IMG/VR virus record: IMGVR_UViG_3300047172_000213
Span: 62,001 to 126,000 of that record
Reading direction: 5' to 3' (one strand)
DNA from: a virus
DNA: 64,000 nt
Shown here: one piece after another, positions 25,462 to 34,200 of the stretch
How positions within the stretch are numbered: the first letter of the stretch is position 1
How the letters are laid out: every line of letters begins with the position of its first letter
Notes under the pieces: generated by a model
Database searches by the model: none
The model's input: the letters and a program-made list of their open reading frames with translations, nothing else
Told to the model about the DNA's origin: nothing
Translations under genes and position numbers: made by a program

Positions 25462-25794
25462 ATGTCAGTACAACCTAACGCAAGAGTGGACGAGATGCTC
25501 AACAACCTCTTCGCGAGCGTACAGCGCGCAGGCCCCGTGTTCACCGGGCAGGCGCAGCTGCTGCCAGAAGGCGAGGGCTACAGGGTCGTCGTACCGCTGG
25601 TACCACACGCGTTCAACGACAACGACCTGGGCTCCCGCGTGCAGAAGTCCCTCGCAAACTACATCCGCGCGTTCGTGCGCGAGAGCGGCTGGCGCAGCAA
25701 AGGCGGCAGCTTCAAGCGCGGTTACTTCACGCTCGACGTCGCCGCATCGAGGGCTGCGTCGAGCTCGTCGCAGAAGCGCAACGCCATCTTGTGA
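25462..25794 (+). CDS. small plus-strand protein divergent from terminase
   Basis: This 110-residue protein begins MSVQPNARVDEMLNNLFAS. The ATG at 25462 has a GAGG ribosome binding site 5 bases upstream, which decides this start over an earlier in-frame ATG. Residues 1-90 look folded, with EGYRVVVPLVPHAF and LANYIRAFVRESGW, and the end is Ser/Ala-rich. Its 3' end overlaps the convergent minus-strand gene by 73 bases. I do not recognise a family. With the gene at 21835 it forms an inverted pair flanking terL. Confidence 0.6.
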   Translation: MSVQPNARVDEMLNNLFASVQRAGPVFTGQAQLLPEGEGYRVVVPLVPHAFNDNDLGSRVQKSLANYIRAFVRESGWRSKGGSFKRGYFTLDVAASRAASSSSQKRNAIL

Positions 25795-26153
25795 GGCTCG
25801 AGCACACGGCCGAAGCCGAAGGCGCGCAGCCACCAGCTGGCCTTCTCCTCGGTGTACGCGGCCTTGAGGCGGGGGAAGTCCGCCTTGAAGTAGTTCTTCG
25901 CCGTCTGCTCGAGCACAGCAGGGAAGGTCTCGAGCCAGTAGCGCTTCGGGTCAGGCCCTGCGTTCACCTCGTCGGTGACGTAGAAGTGGTAGACCAGGTC
26001 ACCTTCGGTCACCGCCACCTCGGCCGCGAACGTCGTGAGGTCCGTGACCGGCATGAAGTGGATGGGAATCGCAGGGAGGCTAGCTGTCTGCTCCCGCTCC
26101 ACCGTCGCGTTGACCTGCTTGTGGCTGAGCGTCGTATTCAGGGGGGTCGTCAT
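25722..26153 (-). CDS. hypothetical protein in virion operon
   Basis: This 143-residue protein begins MTTPLNTTLSHKQVNATVE. The body looks like a compact alpha/beta domain (EGDLVYHFYVTDEV, KRYWLETFPAVLEQT, FGRVLEPHKMALRF). The ATG at 26153 has an AAGGA site 8 bases upstream, even though it overlaps the preceding gene by 74 bases; a later in-frame ATG (26054) has no clear ribosome binding site. It overlaps a convergent plus-strand gene at its 3' end. No family is recognised. Confidence 0.6.
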   Translation of the reverse strand: MTTPLNTTLSHKQVNATVEREQTASLPAIPIHFMPVTDLTTFAAEVAVTEGDLVYHFYVTDEVNAGPDPKRYWLETFPAVLEQTAKNYFKADFPRLKAAYTEEKASWWLRAFGFGRVLEPHKMALRFCDELDAALDAATSSVK

Positions 26154-27066
26154 GGTTCAAGTCCTTGAGGGGGGCGACGTCGACAGTGTGGTTGCCGCCG
26201 GTCAGCTGGTGGACAGATGGCATCGACACTGGGTTGGTACGTAGCGCGATCGACTGCAGCTGCGCACGCATCTCGTCTTCTGGTTTCACAACCATCTGCA
26301 GCAGCTCTTCGAGTATCCGACTGCCCGTGATGTAGTTCAAGAACTTCTGGCTATCACCGGGCCCATCTTGGTGCGCAGCTTCGACCGCACGCATGACGGC
26401 GATGTCCCGCAGCTCCATCATCTTCTGGGAGAGCTCGAGCTTGCCGAGCTTCATGCCCAGGCGCATCTGCGCAAGCGTCGCCGTCGTGGGCGAGAAGGGC
26501 ATGTCGGCTGCCACCTTGCGCGGGTCCTTGTAGTAGGCCGACATCAGAACCTTCTTCTTGTCCGCGAACGCCGGAACGTCGTCCACGGCGTTTTCGACGC
26601 GCATCTGCAGAAGTACCCGCCACTGCGTGCTGTCGAGCAGGTTCACGTTCCAGAAGTAGTGCTGGTAGAGCTCGAGCGCCGCGGGAGTGGTGTACACCCC
26701 GCGGTTGCGGGTGATGAAGGAAGCGATGGCCGAGAGAGGCACCTGCACGAGAAGCATCGCCTCAGCGAACTCCTTGGCGCGCGGCGTGCGCAGTAGCTCG
26801 AGGGCCATCTTCATCTCCAGCGTGCGCTGGAACATCCGCTGGATGCGTTCCTGGATGACGAACTTCAGCGACGGCAGGTGCCCTTCTTCCTCGGGGTAGA
26901 AGGGCGTAGGGGGTCGCAGGTCCGCTCGCAGGTCCGCGATGTATTCGGCCGAGATGAAGTCGAGGCCCTCTCTCAGGAGGCGCTTCTTGATGGCGGCCGT
27001 GTCGTACTTGTCGGGGTGAACCAGCAGGTACTTGATGTAGTACTCGGCCGGGCTGCGAAGGTACAT
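26080..27066 (-). CDS. hypothetical helical virion-operon protein
   Basis: This 328-residue protein begins MYLRSPAEYYIKYLLVHPD. It is mainly helical and well ordered through residue ~270 (AEAMLLVQVPLSAIASFITRN, GMKLGKLELSQKMMELRD), with a Pro/Asp/Gly-rich tail. It starts 1 base after the next upstream gene and precedes the terminase gene. The size and position could fit a terminase-associated or portal-vertex factor, but this is a guess. No enzyme motif is seen. Confidence 0.68.
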   Translation of the reverse strand: MYLRSPAEYYIKYLLVHPDKYDTAAIKKRLLREGLDFISAEYIADLRADLRPPTPFYPEEEGHLPSLKFVIQERIQRMFQRTLEMKMALELLRTPRAKEFAEAMLLVQVPLSAIASFITRNRGVYTTPAALELYQHYFWNVNLLDSTQWRVLLQMRVENAVDDVPAFADKKKVLMSAYYKDPRKVAADMPFSPTTATLAQMRLGMKLGKLELSQKMMELRDIAVMRAVEAAHQDGPGDSQKFLNYITGSRILEELLQMVVKPEDEMRAQLQSIALRTNPVSMPSVHQLTGGNHTVDVAPLKDLNHDDPPEYDAQPQAGQRDGGAGADS

Positions 27067-27067
27067 C

Positions 27068-29332
27068 TCACTGCTTCTGGAAGGCGAGGACCTTGAGGCC
27101 CTCCAGCACGTCCTCCGTGGAACGGATGGCCTTCTCGAGTGCGGGGGTGGGGACCTCGCGCAGCCCGAGGCGGGCGGCGAGAAGGAGCTCGCACATCTTC
27201 ATCTGGGCGTCGTCGATGACCGGCATCGCCGAGATGAAGGTGCCGAGGTTCTCGGGGTTGAGGAAGCCTAGCGAGAGCACCGTGTCGACGGCGACGGGGT
27301 CGGGGATGACCGCCGCCTCCTTCCACAGGTCCACGCGCAAGTCGGGCGCGTTCTCGAGGACACGGACGGCAGCAGCCCCCGCCTCGTCGAGCGCGGCGGC
27401 GGCGATCTTGATGTGCCGCGCGACGCGCACGTTGACGGGAGTGCTCCAGGCGGCCGCCTCACCCAGCTTCTTCTGGATGTAGTCGGTCCCGGCGCCGAGT
27501 CCCGACAGAAGGAACACGGTGTCGTCGAGCGACAGGAAGTGCGTCTCCTCGCTGGCGAGCTTGTCGACCGGGAAGCCGTCAACGGAAAAGCTGTCGGCCC
27601 CCCCGTAGCGCAAGGTCACGGCAGCGAGCGCCTGGGCTGCCTTCTTCTCCTGCCCCATGCCCTCGGGGTCACCGACGAGCGCCGTCTCCTCCGCCTCGTC
27701 GAGGGGGAGCCAAGAGAAAGTGTCGGGAACGAGCAGCAGCCCGCTCTCGGGCTCGGGCGTAATGTTCTCGAGGTTGGGCTGAACGACGACCTGCACCTCG
27801 CGCCCATCGTAGGTCTCGGCGTGCAGGGTGACGCCGCCCTGCTCAGGCGAGTCCATGGTGGCCTTGATCGTCATCGGCACGGTCGCCTCGGCATGGCCAT
27901 TGGGCAGAGTGCGGTAGAAGGCGCCCTTGCCACGAGGCGGCCCTTCAATCAGGTTGGCGCCCTCGCTGACCAGGACGCCCACGATGTCCCCCTGCACGGC
28001 CATCTGGCTGCCGTTGGTGAATAGAGCGATGGGCAGTGCGGTGCCGTCGGCGTCAATGAGGTTCGGGAAGACGTAGCCGATGAGCTCACGGCCCTGCTCG
28101 TCCTGCACCTTGTAGATGCCGAACTGGCTGACGAGCTCCGGCTTCTCCGCCTCGGGACTCTCGGCCTCCTCCACTCCCTCGCCGAGCGCCATCGTTGCCG
28201 AGCCTGTGGTGTCGGCCGCGAGCACGACCTTGGCGCCGAGCAAACGCACGGCCTCGCCGCGGTCGAGGTGCCTCTCCTCGGGCAGCCAGCAAACGTGGCT
28301 GGCGGTCTTGAGCGTGTAGCCCTCGGCCTCCTTGCGCAGCTGTACGACCGTCGGCTTGATGTTTTGCAGCACGGAGCTGGCGAGCTTGCGCGTCGAGCTG
28401 GGCTCGTACTCGACGAGCATCTTGAGCGCGTCTCCCGCGGCCGCGCCATTGGCCACGTAAGCTGCCCAGAGTCCACGATCATGGGCAAGCTTGTTGGCGA
28501 AGGCGGTGTAGTCGGCCGAGCGAATAGTCGGCAGCACGCGGGCAAGCACAGAGCCAGTCTTGTGCATGCGGTTGAAACGCAGCCAGGCCTCCTCAGGCTC
28601 GCAGAGGTCAACGTCTGCGACGGAGCCGATCTTGTTGGCGGCGTAGGTGGCAACCGTCTGCAGCTTCTTGCCGAGCGGAGTGCCGACGTTGCGCGCGGCC
28701 GCGCTCTGCGTGAGGCGGGAGACGCGAGCCAGCCGCGCCGGGTCGGTGACCTTGCTAACGCCGGCGAGGCCCTTGGCCATCTCCGGCCCGAGGGCCTCCT
28801 TGACGCTGCCCTCTTTGCCCATGCCAACATTCATCGTCGCGCCACCGCCGCCGAACCCGTAGTTCTGACGGTACGGCGGGTAGAGCTGCCCAATCATGGA
28901 CATGTCGCCGGGGCCGCGGCCGGTGATGTCGAAGGCCTGCGGGCGGAAGATGGTCTGGCGCAGACGGGCCTCGGTCAGGGGCAGCACCTTCGAGTCGTCG
29001 GTGACCAGCAGGTCGAGCGGCTGCAGCTTGCGGTCCTTGATGACGACGGGGATGCGCGCGCTCTTGATGCCCGCGGAGGCCATCGCGTCGGGGTCCGCAC
29101 CGTGCTGGATCTCGGTCTTGTTCTGCACCTCGATGTGCCCGAAGCCGAAGCCACGCTCGGCGTCGACGCGGTCCATCGTGACGTGCGGCTCGAAGTCCGC
29201 GATGTAGGGAACCTGCTTGAACAGCTCCTGCATCAACTCGTTCGGCCACGAGTTGGCGTCCTCGGGAAGCATGACCTCACTTCCGAGTTTCTCAAAGACA
29301 ACATCCGGCTCGAAGAACAGGGGCTGGGCCAT
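27068..29332 (-). CDS. large virion structural protein, K-x-A containing
   Basis: This 754-residue protein begins MAQPLFFEPDVVFEKLGSE. The N-terminal ~170 residues are mixed alpha/beta (VQNKTEIQHGADPDAMASAG, IPVVIKDRKLQPLDLLVTDD) and contain a Gly-rich NYGFGGGGATM. The middle and C-terminal parts include beta-rich DGREVQVVVQPNLE and many K-x-A motifs (NKLAHD, RKLASS, LKTASH, DKLASE, IKIAAA). It sits between a hydrophobic repeat protein and the gene before terL. A large internal or head structural protein is likely; no named family is recognised. Confidence 0.72.
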   Translation of the reverse strand: MAQPLFFEPDVVFEKLGSEVMLPEDANSWPNELMQELFKQVPYIADFEPHVTMDRVDAERGFGFGHIEVQNKTEIQHGADPDAMASAGIKSARIPVVIKDRKLQPLDLLVTDDSKVLPLTEARLRQTIFRPQAFDITGRGPGDMSMIGQLYPPYRQNYGFGGGGATMNVGMGKEGSVKEALGPEMAKGLAGVSKVTDPARLARVSRLTQSAAARNVGTPLGKKLQTVATYAANKIGSVADVDLCEPEEAWLRFNRMHKTGSVLARVLPTIRSADYTAFANKLAHDRGLWAAYVANGAAAGDALKMLVEYEPSSTRKLASSVLQNIKPTVVQLRKEAEGYTLKTASHVCWLPEERHLDRGEAVRLLGAKVVLAADTTGSATMALGEGVEEAESPEAEKPELVSQFGIYKVQDEQGRELIGYVFPNLIDADGTALPIALFTNGSQMAVQGDIVGVLVSEGANLIEGPPRGKGAFYRTLPNGHAEATVPMTIKATMDSPEQGGVTLHAETYDGREVQVVVQPNLENITPEPESGLLLVPDTFSWLPLDEAEETALVGDPEGMGQEKKAAQALAAVTLRYGGADSFSVDGFPVDKLASEETHFLSLDDTVFLLSGLGAGTDYIQKKLGEAAAWSTPVNVRVARHIKIAAAALDEAGAAAVRVLENAPDLRVDLWKEAAVIPDPVAVDTVLSLGFLNPENLGTFISAMPVIDDAQMKMCELLLAARLGLREVPTPALEKAIRSTEDVLEGLKVLAFQKQ

Positions 29333-29343
29333 GGGATTCCCTC

Positions 29344-29997
29344 TCAGGACGTCAACAGGATAGCCGACAGGGAGGCAGAAGCCGAAGGGGACTTGGTGAG
29401 GATCATGACGCCGTAGACCTGGTCGGTGGGGTAGATGGCCGTCGGCGAGCCGATGGGGCCCGTTGTCAGGGCCTGGTAGTCGAAGCCCGAGTCCTCGAGC
29501 GTGGTGAACGAGTCGTAGCCGACAGCAAGAAGAACGAAGGGCCCGGCCGTGAGCGCTTCTTGTAGTTCCGCGAGCAGGTTGATGGCTGGCAGCTTCACCG
29601 CGAGCGCGGCCTCGATGAGCAAGCCCACACCGCTCACGTTCAGCGACAACCCAGCGCTGATCGACAGCGACGCCGAGAGCGTAGCTGCGAGCTGGGCGGC
29701 GATGTTGGGCAAGCCCAGTGTGAGGATGAGGCTGACCTGCGCCTGGATCTGCACGAAGGCGGCAATGAGGGCCTCGAGGGCCGCGAAGGGGTCAGAGATC
29801 TGCAGGGTGACCTGCGCCTGCACACCGATGGCCGCACTAAGCTGCGCCGAGAGGTCCGCTGCGAGGGCGCCCAGACCGAAAGAACCCGTCAGCATCAAGT
29901 CGAACTGAGCGAGCAGGGGGACCAGAAGACCGATCTGCGCAGTAAGCCCGACGTTGATGGCCCCGAGCGGGAACTCTCCGATGTACGCGACGCTCAT
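29344..29997 (-). CDS. hydrophobic amphipathic-repeat virion protein
   Basis: This 217-residue protein begins MSVAYIGEFPLGAINVGLT. Residues ~15-145 are a long run of Ala, Leu, Gln and Ser in short repeated amphipathic segments (ALAADLSAQLSAAIGVQAQV, PNIAAQLAATLSASLSISAG) with almost no charge. The last 60 residues form a more ordinary domain ending in a Ser/Ala/Leu strand. It is coupled to the OB-fold baseplate gene by a 4-base overlap, so it may be a tail tip or baseplate part, or a membrane-active protein. No family is recognised. Confidence 0.65.
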   Translation of the reverse strand: MSVAYIGEFPLGAINVGLTAQIGLLVPLLAQFDLMLTGSFGLGALAADLSAQLSAAIGVQAQVTLQISDPFAALEALIAAFVQIQAQVSLILTLGLPNIAAQLAATLSASLSISAGLSLNVSGVGLLIEAALAVKLPAINLLAELQEALTAGPFVLLAVGYDSFTTLEDSGFDYQALTTGPIGSPTAIYPTDQVYGVMILTKSPSASASLSAILLTS

Positions 29998-31256
29998 GCC
30001 AGCACCGCAGGATTACCCGTGAGGATGCTCCCGTAGATGGGGCCCGTCGTCAGAACCGCCGGGTTGGGGCCTGCGGACGGCGGGTTGGTGAAGGTGACGA
30101 CACAAGGCACTGCCGCCGCCTGCACGCTCACCAAGTCAGACAGACGAGCCACGCCCGACTGGCCCGCGCCGAGGCGTACGACGCTGCCCTTGACGTGGGT
30201 GTATGCGCCGCCGTCGATGTCGAAGCCGTTCTTCGCGGTCATCGACGCCGTGTCGTTCGCCTCGAGGGCGAAAGGCTGCGTGAGCTTGAACGTGAGCTGC
30301 TTGGCGACCTGAATCATCAGGTTGCCTTCTGTGCGCAGCAGCGTGTTGCCCTGCCGGTCGAAGGTGAACTTCAGCACCGAGTCCTGCACCGTGGCCGTTG
30401 CGTCGGCAAGGTCTCCGCTCTGGGCGACGAAGCCCTTCGGGCTGACGGTCACCTCGAAGATGATCGGGTTGCTGCCCTGCCCATCATCGCCCTGCGCCAC
30501 CCCGGCCTCGACTAGAGTCACACCTCCGTCGGGTTCTGGCACCGGGCTGTAGACCTTGCCGCACGCGAGCTTGATGTCGGCGTACTGGTCGGCCGTGAAG
30601 ATGCGGAAGGTCTGCATGTACTGGCTGGCGATCTGCGTCTGCGAGGGGCCCGTCTGCAAGCCCCAGACTATGGAGCCGTTGGAGTTGTGGTGCTCGTAGT
30701 TCTCGCTGATGTCCGTGACGAGGTTGTTCAGCGGGATGAAGATGCGCTGCGCGAGCTCGGTAGCGCCGATCTGAAGGACGCCGCCGCGGTGCAGGATGAC
30801 GAAGTTGTCGTCGCGCGTGCGCATCCAGATGTCACCCGGCACTGGCTGCGGGCGGCCACCAGCGAACGAAGCGTCAGTGGGGTTGGGTGTCTGCTGACCG
30901 TGCGAAGTCGTGCCCGCGGGCGCATCGTCGGCCGAGTCGTTGACTGTCTCTACGGCCATGACGAAGGCAATCACGAAGGGCGGCGAGCTGTCCGACGGCA
31001 GGCAGACCATGGCGGTGGCACCTACCTCGGGAAAGACGGAGATCCCCTCGCCGTTGGAGTGGTGCAAGTAGGGTGAGGACACCTGGATGTTGAAGTACCT
31101 CTTGCGGTCGTACTGCGCGATGATGTCGACCGTCCACTTCGTGAGGTTGATGTTCACGATGCTGCCCTGCACGATGCGCGCAGCCACATGCCCCTCTTTC
31201 GAGGTCATGGAGGTACGGAACTTCGTGGAGTTGAACTGTCTCTCGGAGGAGTCCAT
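29994..31256 (-). CDS. baseplate protein with OB-fold domain (spike or hub type)
   Basis: This 420-residue protein begins MDSSERQFNSTKFRTSMTS. Residues ~25-110 show the pattern of the baseplate assembly protein V / gp45-like OB fold: AARIVQGSIVNINLTKWTV, VDIIAQYDRKRYFNIQVSSP, GEGISVFPEVGATAMVCLP and PPFVIAFVM. A linker and beta-rich DIWMRTRDDNFVILHRGG follow, then a C-terminal part with KFTFDRQGNTLLRTEGNLMI, consistent with a beta-helical spike. It lies between the polymerase gene and the hydrophobic repeat gene. The OB-fold role is inferred by pattern. Confidence 0.75.
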   Translation of the reverse strand: MDSSERQFNSTKFRTSMTSKEGHVAARIVQGSIVNINLTKWTVDIIAQYDRKRYFNIQVSSPYLHHSNGEGISVFPEVGATAMVCLPSDSSPPFVIAFVMAVETVNDSADDAPAGTTSHGQQTPNPTDASFAGGRPQPVPGDIWMRTRDDNFVILHRGGVLQIGATELAQRIFIPLNNLVTDISENYEHHNSNGSIVWGLQTGPSQTQIASQYMQTFRIFTADQYADIKLACGKVYSPVPEPDGGVTLVEAGVAQGDDGQGSNPIIFEVTVSPKGFVAQSGDLADATATVQDSVLKFTFDRQGNTLLRTEGNLMIQVAKQLTFKLTQPFALEANDTASMTAKNGFDIDGGAYTHVKGSVVRLGAGQSGVARLSDLVSVQAAAVPCVVTFTNPPSAGPNPAVLTTGPIYGSILTGNPAVLA

Positions 31257-31259
31257 CGC

Positions 31260-34200
31260 TCAGTAGTGGTGTGCGGGCACGTCCTTGAGGTGCTCCATCC
31301 CGGGCTTGAGCGAGTCCTTCGAGGTGAGACCGAACTCCGCACCGTAGGCCAACGCAGGCACGGGGTGGGTGCCGTGCAGGTGTGAGACACTGTTCGTCGC
31401 CGCAGCTTCTGCCAGCGTCTCACGGAGCTTCTCGTGCTGCAGCTTCGCCATCCAGTCTTCTTGTAGCTCAAGAGGCATGACCTGGATACCCCTGAGGACC
31501 GGCTTGTGTTCGATGGGCTTCTTGCCCTCTCGCACGAGCTCCTGGTTCATCTTGTGGATGACGTTGAGCGGGCGGTAGTCGCCGCGCAGTACGTCCGGGT
31601 GGTCCCCGGGATCGACGATCTCCGTGAGGTTGCCCATGGCGCGCACCACCGTCTCGATGGCGCGGCGCTTTACCCCCTCCCCCTCGTACAGGTTGTAGAT
31701 CTCCTTGGCGAGGTGGTTCTGAACCTCCTCCATGGAGCCCGTGGCCCTGTACAGATGGTGTGGGTTCACGAAGGTGCGGTTGGGGTCGGACAGGTTCTCG
31801 CCGGCCTTGACGTGCTGACCGACAGTAGGTGGCGACCAGGGGATGTAGTCCGCAGCCAGGGCTGCGTGCGGCAGGCTCTGGTGTAGCGGAGCTCCACTCG
31901 GGTCCTTGCCGACGTGGTGCGCCACCCCGTCGATGAAGATGTCTACCCCCGTGGCCGTGGGCTGGATCTTCTCGACCTTGCCACTCTTCATCGCCAGCGT
32001 GGCCTCGTCAGCAATCTTCCTGGGCAGGTCGGTCAGCTGCTCGACCCGCTTGAAGGAGTTCAGCGCCTTGGACCCCTCACCCGCACCGCCGGTGTGGAAG
32101 CTCTTCATCGCCAGCTGCACCGAGCGCTCCCCCACAGTCTGCGCCGCCATGACGCCGAGGTTGGTACCGAGCTCGTACTCACGCCCGCTCGAGCTCAGGC
32201 CGGCGCACTTCTGACAGATGCCCTTCTCGCTCTCGCACTTGAGTGGAGAGCGCACGACGATGCGTGCGTCCTTCTTCGCTGCCTTGATCTGACGCACGAC
32301 GTCGGGCGACAGCAGCGTGCCCGGGGGGAAGTCGAGATGGCCCTGCTTGAAGCCCTGTTGCAAGTAGCGGTCGTGGACGTCCTTCTCGTTGATGTCGAGC
32401 ACGATGCCCTTGGAAGTGCCGCAGTCGGGCTCGTTCACCAGGATGTTCATCGTGTTGTTCATCAAGAGCTTGGTCATGTACCCAGGCCCGCTGACCTCCT
32501 GCACCTTCATGACCGTGCCGCGGCGGGCGCCGTGTAGCTGCGTCCAGTAGCCGCCCACGTCGAGCCCTTCCGAGTAGCTCTTGGTCACAGGCGTCGGGAT
32601 GGGGCGATCGGCCGAGTCCTTGTAGATCATCGGCGCCAGCACCATCTGCTTGTACTGGTCCCACTCCGGCTTCACACCTGCCTTGTACATCGTGAAGAGG
32701 TTGTTCGGGTGCTTCTCCTGCTCCTTCTCGTGCAGCGCCTGCATCTCCTTCTCGGCCTGGCGGTAGACCGCGACTGACTGCCGGTCCTTCTCAGCCAGTG
32801 TTCCCTTGCCGCCGTGGATGTTGTCGACCTTCTGGTGTGCGACGCCCAGTACGTGCGAGCGCACGCGGGTGTCCGGCGTGAAGTCGCTGAGCGATAGCGT
32901 GTGAGCTCCGACCGGGATGTCGATGGTCTTCTTCGGGTCGGTGGCCGCCACGGGACTGCTGCCCATGGAGTGGAACGACAGGATGTGCCCTGCCGCGTTG
33001 GGGCGCGGCACGGTGACGATGCCGAACGCAGCGCCGTTGCCGAGGTCCTTCATCCGGTTGACGATCTCACCGTACTTCGACGAGTGAACCGGGTCCTTGC
33101 CGATCTGCGTGAGCAGCGCGCTCAGGCCTTTCTTGTCGATGCGGTAGTCGAGGTCGTGCAGCGTCTTGGCAGCCATGTCCTCGGGTAGCGCGCTGGCCAA
33201 TAGAACGCGCCCTGCCGTGGTCTTCTTGCCGTCCATGTGGACGATGTCGGTGGCGTGGATGTCGCCCTTGTTCACCGCCTCGAGCACTGCGCCGGGGTGA
33301 GCGAACGTCTTGTGACTGTCCTTGCCGACGAGCGAGAGCTTGTAGAGACCGAGCGCGCTCTCGAGAGTGGGCTGGTACATCACCTTGCCCGTCGCCTCAC
33401 TGAAGAGGTTGTTCGAGGGCATCATCTTGCGCGCCTCGGCCACCGCCTCGCGCGTGATGGGAACGAAGGCGCTCATCGTGTCGCCGTCGAAGTCGGCGTT
33501 GAAGCCGCCCACGACGAGCGGGTGGATCTTGATGGCGTTGCCCTCGACGACCCTGGGCTTGAAGCCCTGTACGCCGTACTTGTGCAAGACAGGGTCGCGC
33601 TTGAGCAGCAGCGGGTGCTCGTCCATCGCCTTGTCGAGCGCGCGCCACACCGCCGGCGTCTTCTTCATCAGCGCGTCGGGTCCACCGAGCGCGTTCTTGA
33701 TGACGCCCATGTCGACCAGCTTTCGGATGACGAACGGGCGGTAGAGGTCGAGCGCGGCGTGCTTGGGGATACCCACCTCGTCCAGTCCGAGAGCCGGCTC
33801 AGGGACGATGGTCGAGCGCATAGTCAGGTCCTGTCGTCGCTCGGTGAGCCTGTCCTGGAAGAAGCCGTTCTTCGGGGAGTTGCCGGAGATCTGATGCAAG
33901 AGGCCTTTGTGCTCGGCGCTCTCGTAGCTCTTGCCGAAGCCGATGATGGCCTTCACGCCGTCGTAGTAGTCGCGACGAAGGTCCTTCTTGTCGTCGTCGG
34001 TGAGGTTCTTGGCAAGCACCGGGTCCTTGAGCTTGTCGTTGAACTTCGCGAAGTCGGAGTAGAGCGTGTTGACGTCGGCGAACTTGATGCTGCCATCGGG
34101 CAGCTGAGAGACCGGGCGCATCACCGGCGGGATGACCGGCAGGTTATGCAGAATGTACGCCTCGCTCGGCTTGAGCTTCAGCTGGTCGAGCGCGCGCAGG

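Noticed and set aside
25407-25544. N-terminal extension of terminase to an upstream in-frame ATG
   Set aside because: It would overlap most of the leader and the start of the divergent gene at 25462, which has a good ribosome binding site, and the extra residues lack the pattern of the terminase N-terminus. It remains possible because the chosen start has a poorly spaced GGAG.
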